Below, piece after piece: positions 8,783-17,106 of a DNA stretch of 55,945 bases; position 1 is the first letter of the stretch, and each line of letters begins with the position of its first letter. A program made the position numbers and the translations under genes. The stretch comes from an uncultured Lachnospiraceae bacterium (lineage in GTDB: Bacteria > Bacillota > Clostridia > Lachnospirales > Lachnospiraceae), in contig CAMWTP010000036.1 in the NCBI GenBank assembly GCA_947177165.1, forward strand, positions 1-55,945, given 5' to 3'. The notes beneath the pieces were generated by a model. It saw only the letters and a program-made list of their open reading frames with translations. It searched no databases and was not told the DNA's origin.

Positions 8783-9529
8783 ATGGAAGTCCAAACAGAT
8801 AAAAAAATAATCAATTTTATAAAGAAAAGAATTAAAGATTCCCATAACATTGTGGCAGTTCTGGGGATTGAGATGCTTGTGGAAAGTGGAGGGTGCGATC
8901 TTGACTCCAACGATGAGAATTATCGCGTTGAGGAGGAATATGGATTTTGTCCGGAGGATATACTCTCAACAAGTTTTTTCAACGCTAAGGTAGAAAAGTT
9001 TTATCGATTTTACAAAAACGAGATTCTTGGAATGCAGCAGCATTCCACAGCTGCCTACGATTCGCTTTTGAAACTTCAGACGCAGGGTAAGCTGTCCGCG
9101 GTCATCTGTCAGAATTTCCATGGAGTACCACAGAGTATCAACCTGAGGAATGTAATAGACTTGAACGGAAATATTAATATCAATCAATGCCCGCATTGTG
9201 ACAAGGATTTTGATATTCAGTATCTTATCAATTCGAAAGGGATTCCGCAATGTGATCACTGCAAGGCCGCAATCAGACCGGGAATACGCCTGATTGGCGA
9301 ACGTGTGGACTCAGAGCTTATGACAAAGGCGGCAGAGGTATGCGATGCGGCAGATGTATTGCTGATACTCGGGAAGAATATGTATAATGACCGGCTCGAG
9401 TACAGCTCCGCCCCGGAGCGCAAACAGCTCAAAGTGCTTTTTTCCAAAAATGACTTTGAGCGTAACGGCAAAGTTGATTTTATTATCAGAGATGATATAT
9501 GCGAATTTTTACCTCTTATTATCGATTAA
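8783..9529 (+). CDS. Sirtuin-like protein lacking catalytic residues
   Basis: The 248-residue protein keeps the sirtuin frame: an initial Rossmann strand (IVAVLG, 23-28), a zinc ribbon (C136, C139, C157, C160), RPGIRLIGE (165-173) and LLILG (193-197). But the residues that bind NAD and catalyse deacylation are changed: the GAGxSxxSGIPDFR loop is replaced by an unrelated acidic stretch (29-50), QNxDxLH reads QNFHGVP (110-116), and the catalytic HG reads NG (N128-G129). It should not be an active NAD-dependent deacylase by the known mechanism; a binding or scaffold role is possible. It is 27 bp upstream of the GH13-like gene, and both follow one promoter. Confidence 0.75.
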   Translation: MEVQTDKKIINFIKKRIKDSHNIVAVLGIEMLVESGGCDLDSNDENYRVEEEYGFCPEDILSTSFFNAKVEKFYRFYKNEILGMQQHSTAAYDSLLKLQTQGKLSAVICQNFHGVPQSINLRNVIDLNGNININQCPHCDKDFDIQYLINSKGIPQCDHCKAAIRPGIRLIGERVDSELMTKAAEVCDAADVLLILGKNMYNDRLEYSSAPERKQLKVLFSKNDFERNGKVDFIIRDDICEFLPLIID

Positions 9530-9556
9530 TTGGGACAGCCAGAACAGTGAGGTTTT

Positions 9557-11551
9557 ATGAAAAAGATAAAAATTAATATTGGACAACCATATCCTTTGGG
9601 AACCGCCGTCAAGGAGACTGGTATCAATTTTTCCATGGTCAACGGTTCAGACGAGGAATGTGGAATCATTTTCTATCGAAAAGGTGTTGAGCAAAAGGAG
9701 CGGATTCTGTTTGACCAGAAACATAGAATCGGAAATATATGCTGTGTTCTGGTTGAGGGAATTACTGCCAGTGATTGTGAGTATAATTTTTTTATCGGAG
9801 ATAAAGTTTTTGTAGATCCTTACGCCAAAAAAATTGTTGGAAATGAGAAATGGCGTTCGGGTGAGTTTGTGCGTCCTCTGCTGAGAGGGGGATTTGACTA
9901 TGGTGTATTTGACTGGAAAGAGACAGGACCATTACATATCCCCTACCATGAGAGTATCATGTACTGTCTCAATATCAGGAGTTTTACAAGGCATTCGTCC
10001 TCAAAGGTAAAGAGAAAAGGAACGTTTGAGGGACTTGTGGAAAAAATTCCTTATCTGAGGGAACTTGGTGTCAACTCCATTGAGCTGATGCCGGCATATG
10101 AGTTTGAAGAATGTGAGTGGGACGACACAGATGTCAGTGCCAAAACACAGATCGAATATCAGGTGAACCATATTGACGAGCAGCTGCCATCAGATGAGGA
10201 GCCGCAAAAGGCTAAGCGGCTGAACTGCTGGGGATATAAGGATGCATTTTATTTTGCGCCGAAAGCATCTTATGCTGCAGGAGGCAATCCGTGCGAGGAG
10301 TTTCGCCGCATGGTGCGTGAGCTCCACCAAAACGGCATTGAAGTTATCATGCAGTTCTATTTTCCGGATCATGTCAAACAGGGATATATTCTTGAAATTA
10401 TCAAGTACTGGGTTTTGGAATACCAGATTGATGGTGTGCATCTCAAGGGCAGCAGACTGCCGATGACGTTACTTGCCACAGAGCCGCTCCTTGCGGATAC
10501 CAAGATCATGTGCGAGGATTTTTACCTGCATGAGATCTATCCGAATGGAATGCGGCCTGTCAGAAAAGTGTTGGGCTATTACAGGGATGAATATATGTAT
10601 GACATGCGCAAATTTCTGAAAGGCGACCAGGATATGCTCAAGAGCTTTCGGTATCATATGAGGAATACGAATCCGAAGTGCGGTGTTGTCAATTATATTA
10701 CGAACTATTATGGATTTACATTAAAGGATCTTGTGTCTTACGAACAGAAACACAACGAAGCCAACGGTGAGAATAATGCAGATGGGACAAACTACAATTT
10801 CAGCTGGAATTGCGGGGCAGAAGGACCATCGCGCAAGAAAGCGATCAGACAGCTTCGAGACAAGCAGATGAAGAATGCGCTGAGTATTCTGTTCACTGCG
10901 CAGGGAACACCGCTCCTGTTTGCGGGGGACGAGTTTGGAAACAGCCAGAATGGCAACAACAACTGTTACTGTCAGGACAATGAGACAGGGTGGGTCGACT
11001 GGCGGGAGCTTGCCAGAAATCAGGAGCTGTATACATATGTGAAGGAACTGATCGCTTTTCGGAAGCATCACAGTATTTTGCATTTGAGTGAGAATCTAAC
11101 GACACTTGACAGATATGGGCATGGTTATCCGGATCTTTCTTATCACAGCGAGGAAGCGTGGAAAGTGCAGATGGAGAATTATAGCAGGCATATCGGCATT
11201 ATGTATTGCGGACAGGGTGATAAGGGGGATGGGGATTATATCTATATCGCGTACAACATGCACTGGAATTCGCACCGTTTTGCACTGCCGTCCATCGCGA
11301 AGCATAAGTGGATTTCCGCGCTCAGCACAGAGGGAAACAGTGTTGTATTTGACGAAGAAATGAATATGGAATACGTTGATATAGCGCCCAGAAGTGTCGC
11401 GATTTTGACAGGGAGGAGAATGACAGAAGCGGAGCTCAGGCAGAAAAACGCGACGCGGGCAAAAAATGTGACACCTCAGTCAGAAGGAGCTTTGACGATG
11501 CCTGTGACAGATGCGGCAGACAAGAAAAATAAAAGGAGTCGAAAGAGGTAA
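9557..11551 (+). CDS. GH13 glycogen-debranching-like protein, probable pseudoenzyme
   Basis: The 664-residue protein aligns along its length with isoamylase/GlgX-type debranching enzymes: CBM48-like N-terminus (PYPLGT, 11-16), KGTFEGL (154-160), GVNSIELMPAYEFEE (171-185), NCWGYKDAFYFAP, then FTLKDLVSYEQKHNEANGE (387-405) and GNNNCYCQDNE (466-476). The catalytic core is altered: DVVFNH reads QFYFPD (266-271), the nucleophile of GFRFD is Lys (GVHLK, K297), and the HD of region IV is YY (384-385). A Glu near the acid/base position remains (E320). Hydrolysis is unlikely; glycogen binding or regulation is an inference. The Arg/Lys-rich C-terminus (residues 605-664) is not part of the family. Confidence 0.8.
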   Translation: MKKIKINIGQPYPLGTAVKETGINFSMVNGSDEECGIIFYRKGVEQKERILFDQKHRIGNICCVLVEGITASDCEYNFFIGDKVFVDPYAKKIVGNEKWRSGEFVRPLLRGGFDYGVFDWKETGPLHIPYHESIMYCLNIRSFTRHSSSKVKRKGTFEGLVEKIPYLRELGVNSIELMPAYEFEECEWDDTDVSAKTQIEYQVNHIDEQLPSDEEPQKAKRLNCWGYKDAFYFAPKASYAAGGNPCEEFRRMVRELHQNGIEVIMQFYFPDHVKQGYILEIIKYWVLEYQIDGVHLKGSRLPMTLLATEPLLADTKIMCEDFYLHEIYPNGMRPVRKVLGYYRDEYMYDMRKFLKGDQDMLKSFRYHMRNTNPKCGVVNYITNYYGFTLKDLVSYEQKHNEANGENNADGTNYNFSWNCGAEGPSRKKAIRQLRDKQMKNALSILFTAQGTPLLFAGDEFGNSQNGNNNCYCQDNETGWVDWRELARNQELYTYVKELIAFRKHHSILHLSENLTTLDRYGHGYPDLSYHSEEAWKVQMENYSRHIGIMYCGQGDKGDGDYIYIAYNMHWNSHRFALPSIAKHKWISALSTEGNSVVFDEEMNMEYVDIAPRSVAILTGRRMTEAELRQKNATRAKNVTPQSEGALTMPVTDAADKKNKRSRKR

Positions 11552-11557
11552 GCAGCT

Positions 11558-12130
11558 GTGCACATTTGGAAACATTTTAAGACAATTACACATCACAAGT
11601 TTATGGTGATGAGGGGATGCTTTGCCGTCGGACTGTACTGGCAGGGATTGCTGCATGACCTTTCCAAATATATGCCAAGCGAATTTTTTGTCGGGGCACG
11701 GTATTATCAGGGGACGCAGAGTCCTAACAATGCAGAGCGGAAAGAGAAAGGATACTCGTCGGCGTGGCTGCATCACAAAGGGCGGAACAAACACCATTAT
11801 GAATATTGGATGGATTACAGTGCCCATGCAGGGGATGGAATCATTCCTGCAAAGATGCCAGACAAATATATCGTGGAAATGTTTATCGACCGCATTGCCG
11901 CATCCAAAAACTACAACAAGGAAAAGTATACCGATGATATGCCGCTGGAATACTATCTTAGCGGCAGCTCGGAGAACTTTATTCATCCAGAGACGAGGCG
12001 GAAGCTCGAAAAACTGCTGCATATGCTGGCAGATCACGGCGAGGCGTACACAATGTGCTATATCCGCAAGAAGATTATTCCCAAAATAAGACGGCGGAAT
12101 TTGGGAATAATTAAAAAAGGATACAAGTAA
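11558..12130 (+). CDS. DUF5662-like protein
   Basis: A 190-residue soluble protein rich in His and Tyr with HD-domain-like patches (LLHDLSKYMPSEF near 31, HHKGRNKHHYEYW near 69, then DRIAAS). I associate it with DUF5662, an uncharacterised Firmicutes family that may bind metal. The frame opens with GTG at 11558, preceded by AAAGAGG; no ATG fits the full conserved N-terminus. It starts 6 bp after the GH13-like gene and is probably in the same operon. Confidence 0.72.
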   Translation: MHIWKHFKTITHHKFMVMRGCFAVGLYWQGLLHDLSKYMPSEFFVGARYYQGTQSPNNAERKEKGYSSAWLHHKGRNKHHYEYWMDYSAHAGDGIIPAKMPDKYIVEMFIDRIAASKNYNKEKYTDDMPLEYYLSGSSENFIHPETRRKLEKLLHMLADHGEAYTMCYIRKKIIPKIRRRNLGIIKKGYK

Positions 12131-12138
12131 CCGAAATA

Positions 12139-12162
12139 AATACTTCTCATATATTAAGTATT
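12139..12162. promoter_or_regulatory. Perfect inverted repeat before the Cys-rich gene
   Basis: AATACTT (12139-12145) and AAGTATT (12156-12162) form a perfect 7-bp palindrome with a 10-bp centre. It lies 35 bp before the Cys-rich ORF; operator or weak hairpin, undecided. Confidence 0.4.
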
Positions 12163-12196
12163 AGAAAAAGCGCTTGATGCATGAGGAGTTGTTTTT

Positions 12197-12460
12197 ATGA
12201 ATTGTTGGTTTTGGATTATTTTACTGTGGTGTTTCTGCGGAAATGGCGGCAATCGGAATAATTGCATGTGTTCATGTAATCGTGACTGCGATAATGATTC
12301 GGATTGCTGCGAATCCGTATTCCCGACACCGGTCGTTCCCCCCTGTGCGCCTCCAAGCAACGGATGCGGCTGTGGCAATGAGATGGTACAGCCACGCGGG
12401 TTTGCAGGATTTGGAGACAACAACACCTGCGGATGTGAGGAGAAAGAGGACAAAAAATAG
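12197..12460 (+). CDS. Small cysteine-rich protein, unknown function
   Basis: An 87-residue ORF with 14 cysteines, many in CxC or CC form, and a hydrophobic N-terminus (WFWIILLWCFC) that could be a membrane anchor or uncleaved signal. GAGGAG lies 9-10 bases before the ATG. The composition is that of a secreted or membrane-tethered disulfide or metal-binding peptide; no known family is recognised. It stands alone between the DUF5662 gene and the methionine synthase genes, bounded by a palindrome and by a strong GC hairpin. Confidence 0.6.
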   Translation: MNCWFWIILLWCFCGNGGNRNNCMCSCNRDCDNDSDCCESVFPTPVVPPCAPPSNGCGCGNEMVQPRGFAGFGDNNTCGCEEKEDKK

Positions 12461-12475
12461 TCTTAAATCGGCTGG

Positions 12476-12496
12476 GCGCGCAGCAATGCTGCGCGC
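12476..12496 (+). terminator. GC-rich hairpin after the Cys-rich gene
   Basis: Perfect 9-bp stem GCGCGCAGC / GCTGCGCGC with an AAT loop, 15 bp after the stop. The run after it (TTATAG) is only a weak U-tract, so termination may be partial. Confidence 0.55.
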
Positions 12497-12523
12497 TTAT
12501 AGCATGTGAAGGGATACATTATT

Positions 12524-13210
12524 ATGGAAATATCGAATGCGGATATCGGACAGAGAGTAAATATCAGGGAGATATATCGATATCTGGGGTATGGTACAAG
12601 GATTCCGGACGACAGTGTGGATGCGATGATCAAGGAAGTCCTTGCGAGCCTGACCAGTGTGATACAGCCCAAAAATATCTACAAGATATACACATGCAGC
12701 ACTTCGGAGACTGTTGTGGTCTTACAGGGCGAAAAGAGAACCCTTGCCTTTGAAAGCCGGAATCTGGCGGCAAATCTTGCGCAGTGCGGGCGTGTGATCC
12801 TGATTGCAGCAACGCTGGGACTCGGGGCGGACAAGCTCCTGCAGAAATATGAGATATTGAATATGACAAAGGCGACGATCACACAGGCATGCGGTGCGGC
12901 ATGTATTGAGGCATACTGCAATATCCTTCAGGAACAGATCTGTGCGGAGGTATCGACAGATGACAGGATGTATTATCTGAGACCGCGGTTTAGTCCGGGA
13001 TATGGGGATTTGCCGTTACATTACCAGAAGGTTATCTTCGAGGAATTGGAATGTACGAAGCGCATAGGTCTGACACTCACAGACAGCCTGTTGATGTATC
13101 CCACGAAAAGCGTGAGTGCACTGATCGGACTGACAACAAATCCGCAGAGCTGCCATATAGGTAAGTGTATAGATTGTGAAAATATAGAATGCGAGTTTCG
13201 GGAAGTATAA
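12524..13210 (+). CDS. Methionine synthase activation-domain protein (stand-alone)
   Basis: The 228-residue protein resembles the C-terminal AdoMet-binding activation domain of cobalamin-dependent methionine synthase, including RPRFSPGYGDLPL, which matches the family's RxxxGYG motif. In this role it would remethylate cob(II)alamin during reactivation of MetH. The C-terminus adds a Cys cluster (SCHIGKCIDCENIEC), possibly metal binding. AAGGG at about 10 bases before 12524 favours this start over the ATG at 12506. It is directly upstream of metH, which lacks this domain, so the two should work as one split enzyme. Confidence 0.85.
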   Translation: MEISNADIGQRVNIREIYRYLGYGTRIPDDSVDAMIKEVLASLTSVIQPKNIYKIYTCSTSETVVVLQGEKRTLAFESRNLAANLAQCGRVILIAATLGLGADKLLQKYEILNMTKATITQACGAACIEAYCNILQEQICAEVSTDDRMYYLRPRFSPGYGDLPLHYQKVIFEELECTKRIGLTLTDSLLMYPTKSVSALIGLTTNPQSCHIGKCIDCENIECEFREV

Positions 13211-13224
13211 AAGGTTGGGGGAAT

Positions 13225-15654
13225 ATGATGAGTGTTAGAGAATTACTGGGAAAACAGATACTATTTTTTGACGGCGGCATGGGAACGTTGCTGCAGGAGC
13301 GCGGACTTCAGACTGGAGAAGTCCCTGAGACCTGGAATATCCTGCACCCGGAAACGATTCGTCAGATTCACAAGGAATATCTGATGGCGGGATGTAACAT
13401 GGTTTCTGCAAACACATTCGGCGTGAATGCTTTTAAGTGCAGGCATCTTGACTACACAGTGGACGAGCTGGTGACAGCCGGCATCCGGCTCACGAAGGAA
13501 GCGATAGCAGAAGTATGCAGCCAGGCGGTGTGTGGAGAAAAGAGTCATCCGATGTACTCTGTGCTGGATATCGGTTCGATTGGCAAACTGCTGAAACCGC
13601 TTGGCGAAATTTCCTTTGACGAGGCATATGATACCTTTCGGGAGATTGTCTTAGCGGGAGACAAGGCGGGCGCAGATTTGATTCTAATCGAGACGGTGAG
13701 CGATTCCTATGAGATTAAGGCAGCTGTCCTCGCTGCAAAGGAAAACAGCAATTTGCCTGTCGTTGTCACAATGATCTTTGACGAGAGCGGAAAGCTTCTG
13801 ACAGGCGGTGATGTTGCGAGTGCGACAGCCATGCTCGAAGGTCTGGGCGTGGATGCGATTGGCTTTAACTGCGGGCTGGGACCGGAGCAGATGAAAGAAC
13901 TGCTGCCGCAGCTGACTGCGTGCTGTTCGCTCCCGATTGTAATCAATCCCAATGCTGGACTTCCAGTTGTTGTCAATGGACAGACGGTGTTCAACGTGGA
14001 GCCTGACGAATTTGCGAAGAGTGTAAGGACGCTGGTCGAGATGGGGGCAAGTGCAGTCGGCGGCTGCTGCGGAACAACCCCGGCACATATCAGGCGTGTT
14101 GTTGAACTCTGCGGGGAGATGGATATCAAACCAATTACCGACAAAAAACTGACAGTCGTGTCGTCTTATAATCACGCAGTGTACTTTACCAGAAAGCCGC
14201 TGATCATCGGAGAGCGCATCAATCCGACTGGAAAATCGAAGTTCAAGCAGGCACTCCGGGATCACAACATGGAGTATATCTATAAAGAAGGGCTCACGCA
14301 GGAAGAGAATGGTGCACATATTCTTGATGTCAATGTAGGCCTGCCGGAGATTAATGAGCCGCAGCTTATGGAGGAGGCCGTCACGGGAATTCAGGCGATT
14401 ATTGATCTGCCCCTGCAGATTGATACCTCCGACATAGAAGCGATGGAGCGGGGACTGCGGTACTATAACGGAAAGCCGATGCTGAATTCCGTCAATGGCA
14501 AGAAGGAGTCCATGGAGAGCGTCTTTCCGATTGCAAAGAAATACGGTGCCGTGTTAGTATGTCTGTGCCTCGACGAGGGCGGAATCCCTGAGACTGTCGA
14601 AGGGCGGCTGCAAGTGGCAGAGAAAATAATCAGAACTGCTGCCGCATATGGTATTCCGAAGAAAAATCTTGTGATGGATGCACTCGTGCTCACGATCAGC
14701 ACTGGTCAGGACAACGCTAATATCACATTGGAAACCCTGCGCAGAATCCGCTATGAGCTGGGGCTTCACACGGTGCTTGGCGTGTCCAACATTTCCTTTG
14801 GACTTCCCGAGAGGAGCCGTATCAACACTGCATTTTTCACGATGGCGATGAACAATGGTCTGAGTGCCGGCATCGTGAATCCTTCCAGTGAGCCGATGAT
14901 GGCAGCGTATTACAGCTTTAACGCACTGATCGGCGAGGATGAACAGTGTATGGAATATATTGCAAAAGCGTCTTCGCAGACAGCGGACAAACCTGTCGCA
15001 GCAGCATCCAAAAAAAGTGAACTGACACTTGACGAGGCGATTGTGAAAGGGCTGGCAGAGAGTGCCCACGAGGCGACTGTCAGACTGCTCGGACAGAACG
15101 TTGATTCTCTGACGATCATCAACGAAAAGCTGATTCCGGCTCTGGATATCGTCGGAAAAGGCTTTGAGGAGAAGAAAATGTTTCTGCCGCAGCTCTTAAT
15201 GAGCGCGGATGCGGCGAAGGCGTCCTTCGAGGCGATTAAGACCGTCATGTCAAAGCAGGGAAAGAGCAGTGAGAGCAAGGGAAAGATTGTGATTGCCACA
15301 GTGAAGGGCGATATCCATGATATCGGGAAAAATATCGTCAAGACACTGCTTGAAAACTACGGATTTGACATGATTGACCTCGGGAAAGATGTCGATCCGG
15401 AGTTGATATTGAAAACAGTACAGGAACAGCGCGTGAAATTAGTGGGGCTCAGTGCGCTCATGACAACCACAGTCGTCAATATGGAGGCAACCATCAGGCT
15501 TCTGCGTGAGAACGGCGCAGACTGCAAAGTCATGGTGGGCGGGGCCGTGCTCACACAGGAGTACGCAGACATGATCGGCGCAGACTTTTATTCCAAGGAC
15601 GCGATGGGCTCAGTGCGCTATGCAAATGAGCTGTACGATAACGGGGAACTGTAA
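13225..15654 (+). CDS. metH: Cobalamin-dependent methionine synthase, without activation domain
   Basis: 809 residues in three modules: homocysteine methyltransferase (about 1-300; GFNCG and GGCCGTTP carry the zinc cysteines), pterin/methyltetrahydrofolate binding (from IIGERINPTGKSKF) and a cap plus B12-binding module with the DxHxxG motif (KGDIHDIGKNIV) that supplies the cobalt-ligand histidine. It makes methionine from homocysteine. The usual fourth module is missing here and is encoded by the gene 14 bp upstream. The ATG at 13225 follows TTGGGGGA; an ATG at 13228 is an alternative. Confidence 0.93.
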   Translation: MMSVRELLGKQILFFDGGMGTLLQERGLQTGEVPETWNILHPETIRQIHKEYLMAGCNMVSANTFGVNAFKCRHLDYTVDELVTAGIRLTKEAIAEVCSQAVCGEKSHPMYSVLDIGSIGKLLKPLGEISFDEAYDTFREIVLAGDKAGADLILIETVSDSYEIKAAVLAAKENSNLPVVVTMIFDESGKLLTGGDVASATAMLEGLGVDAIGFNCGLGPEQMKELLPQLTACCSLPIVINPNAGLPVVVNGQTVFNVEPDEFAKSVRTLVEMGASAVGGCCGTTPAHIRRVVELCGEMDIKPITDKKLTVVSSYNHAVYFTRKPLIIGERINPTGKSKFKQALRDHNMEYIYKEGLTQEENGAHILDVNVGLPEINEPQLMEEAVTGIQAIIDLPLQIDTSDIEAMERGLRYYNGKPMLNSVNGKKESMESVFPIAKKYGAVLVCLCLDEGGIPETVEGRLQVAEKIIRTAAAYGIPKKNLVMDALVLTISTGQDNANITLETLRRIRYELGLHTVLGVSNISFGLPERSRINTAFFTMAMNNGLSAGIVNPSSEPMMAAYYSFNALIGEDEQCMEYIAKASSQTADKPVAAASKKSELTLDEAIVKGLAESAHEATVRLLGQNVDSLTIINEKLIPALDIVGKGFEEKKMFLPQLLMSADAAKASFEAIKTVMSKQGKSSESKGKIVIATVKGDIHDIGKNIVKTLLENYGFDMIDLGKDVDPELILKTVQEQRVKLVGLSALMTTTVVNMEATIRLLRENGADCKVMVGGAVLTQEYADMIGADFYSKDAMGSVRYANELYDNGEL

Positions 15655-15690
15655 CAGGATGTCATGAGAAAAAATTAAGAGGAATGGTAA

Positions 15691-15727
15691 GGAGCAGTTA
15701 TAGTTATATCTGACTGTTCCTTTTTTT
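15691..15727 (+). terminator. Intrinsic terminator after metH
   Basis: GGAGCAG (15691-15697) pairs with CTGTTCC (15714-15720) with one G-U pair, followed by seven Ts. Confidence 0.75.
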
Positions 15728-15728
15728 G

Positions 15729-15757
15729 TTGACAATATTTTACAGATATAGTATACT
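15729..15757 (+). promoter_or_regulatory. Sigma-A promoter of the GntR-ABC operon
   Basis: Consensus TTGACA (15729-15734), 17-bp spacer, TATACT (15752-15757). It begins immediately after the metH terminator. Confidence 0.85.
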
Positions 15758-15760
15758 CAA

Positions 15761-15783
15761 CTGTGTTAAGTGTATTAATACAG
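15761..15783. promoter_or_regulatory. Likely GntR (YtrA-type) operator
   Basis: Palindrome CTGTgTTAA (15761-15769), 5-bp centre, TTAAtACAG (15775-15783), sitting on the expected transcription start just after the -10 box. A repressor bound here would block the promoter, fitting autoregulation by the GntR gene next to it. Confidence 0.7.
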
Positions 15784-15804
15784 TTAAAAAGAGGAGAGGT
15801 GGCA

Positions 15805-16200
15805 ATGATTTTAATAGACCACAGGGACAGACGGCCGATTTATGAACAGGTCATTGAACGGTTTCAGCAGATGATATTGTGCGGTGCATTGCAGCCCAAT
15901 ACGCCCATGCCTTCTGTGAGAAGCCTTGCGATGGAATTGTCATTAAATCCGAATACGATACAGCGCGCCTACCAGGAGCTGGAGCGCGCAGGGTATATCT
16001 ATACCATAAAGGGGAAAGGCAGCTTTGTGAGTGAGACGGCGGCAGCAGCGTCGCACAAGCGCCAGCAGCTCAGAAAGGAACTGCAGGGGTTTGTCGACAA
16101 GGCATTGCTCGCTGGTGTCCTGGCACAGGAATTGCAGGAAATGCTTACCGCATGTGTAGAAAACAGCAGCGTGTTAACGAACAAAACGGGGGATGAGTAG
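15805..16200 (+). CDS. GntR family regulator, YtrA subfamily
   Basis: 131 residues: an N-terminal winged helix (RPIYEQVIERFQ, MPSVRSLAMELSLNPNTIQRAYQELE, GKGSFV) with only a short helical tail, the layout of the YtrA subfamily that represses linked ABC transporter operons. GAGGAGAGG before the ATG at 15805 (MILIDHRD) decides the start over the longer frame. The ABC ATPase starts 3 bp after its stop. Confidence 0.92.
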   Translation: MILIDHRDRRPIYEQVIERFQQMILCGALQPNTPMPSVRSLAMELSLNPNTIQRAYQELERAGYIYTIKGKGSFVSETAAAASHKRQQLRKELQGFVDKALLAGVLAQELQEMLTACVENSSVLTNKTGDE

Positions 16201-16203
16201 TAT

Positions 16204-17106
16204 ATGATAACAGCGACCAATGTAAAAAAGCATTTTGGTGAGATTGCGGCGGTGAACGATATCACTGTGACAATCAAAGACGGGGAAGTTTTTGGGCTGA
16301 TTGGCACGAACGGTGCCGGGAAAAGTACTTTTCTGCGCATGGTGAGCGGCGTGTTGAGGCCGGACAGCGGAACAATCCTTGTGAATGAAAAACAAGTTTA
16401 TGAGAATCCTGCAGTCAAGGCTGATATTTTTTATATATCGGACGACCAGTATTTTCTTCCCAATGCCACGCCAAAGGACATGGCAGATTTTTACAGTGAT
16501 TATTATGTGTCCTTTGACAAAGTGCGGTTTGGGGAGATGCTTGGAAGCTTTCAGCTAGAGCCGGACAGGAAGATCAACACCTTCTCAAAAGGAATGAAAA
16601 AGCAGCTCTCCGTGCTTCTCGGTGTCTGTGCCAACACGAAGTATCTGTTGTGTGACGAGACGTTTGACGGACTTGACCCGGTCATGCGCCAGGCAGTGAA
16701 GAGCATTTTTGCGGGGGAGCTTGCCGGGAGAGATTTTACGCCGGTGATTGCCTCCCACAATCTGAGGGAGCTCGAGGATATCTGTGACTGTGTCGGCATC
16801 CTTCACCAGGGCGGCGTGCTGATGCAGAAGGATCTGGAGGAGATGAAGCTGAATATTCACAATATCCAGTGTGTCTTCCAAAACGCGCAGGAAGAACAGG
16901 CTGCCTTCGGGCTGCTGGAAATCGTCAAAGCGGAGAAAAGAGGGAGTTTGAATATTATCACTGTACGCGGCGCGGAAAGGGAGATCATGAATAAGATAAA
17001 CTCCTTCTCACCAGTTTTTGCAGAAATTCTTCCGCTTACGCTCGAGGAGATCTTTATCAGTGAAACGGAGGTGGTCGGATATGACATCAAAAAACTTATT
17101 TTTTAA
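16204..17106 (+). CDS. ABC transporter ATP-binding protein
   Basis: 300 residues with Walker A GTNGAGKST, a signature-like FSKGMKKQLSV, Walker B LLCDETFDGLD and the switch His in ASHNLRELE. The fit is to the exporter-type ATPases partnered with YtrA regulators. GGGGGA precedes the ATG. Its end overlaps the permease start by 26 bp. The substrate is not evident; antibiotic-peptide or envelope-stress efflux is the usual theme for this module. Confidence 0.92.
   Translation: MITATNVKKHFGEIAAVNDITVTIKDGEVFGLIGTNGAGKSTFLRMVSGVLRPDSGTILVNEKQVYENPAVKADIFYISDDQYFLPNATPKDMADFYSDYYVSFDKVRFGEMLGSFQLEPDRKINTFSKGMKKQLSVLLGVCANTKYLLCDETFDGLDPVMRQAVKSIFAGELAGRDFTPVIASHNLRELEDICDCVGILHQGGVLMQKDLEEMKLNIHNIQCVFQNAQEEQAAFGLLEIVKAEKRGSLNIITVRGAEREIMNKINSFSPVFAEILPLTLEEIFISETEVVGYDIKKLIF

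Noticed and set aside
13684..14319. Minus-strand reading frame opposite metH
   Set aside because: Shadow of metH with no ribosome binding site and no recognisable domain.
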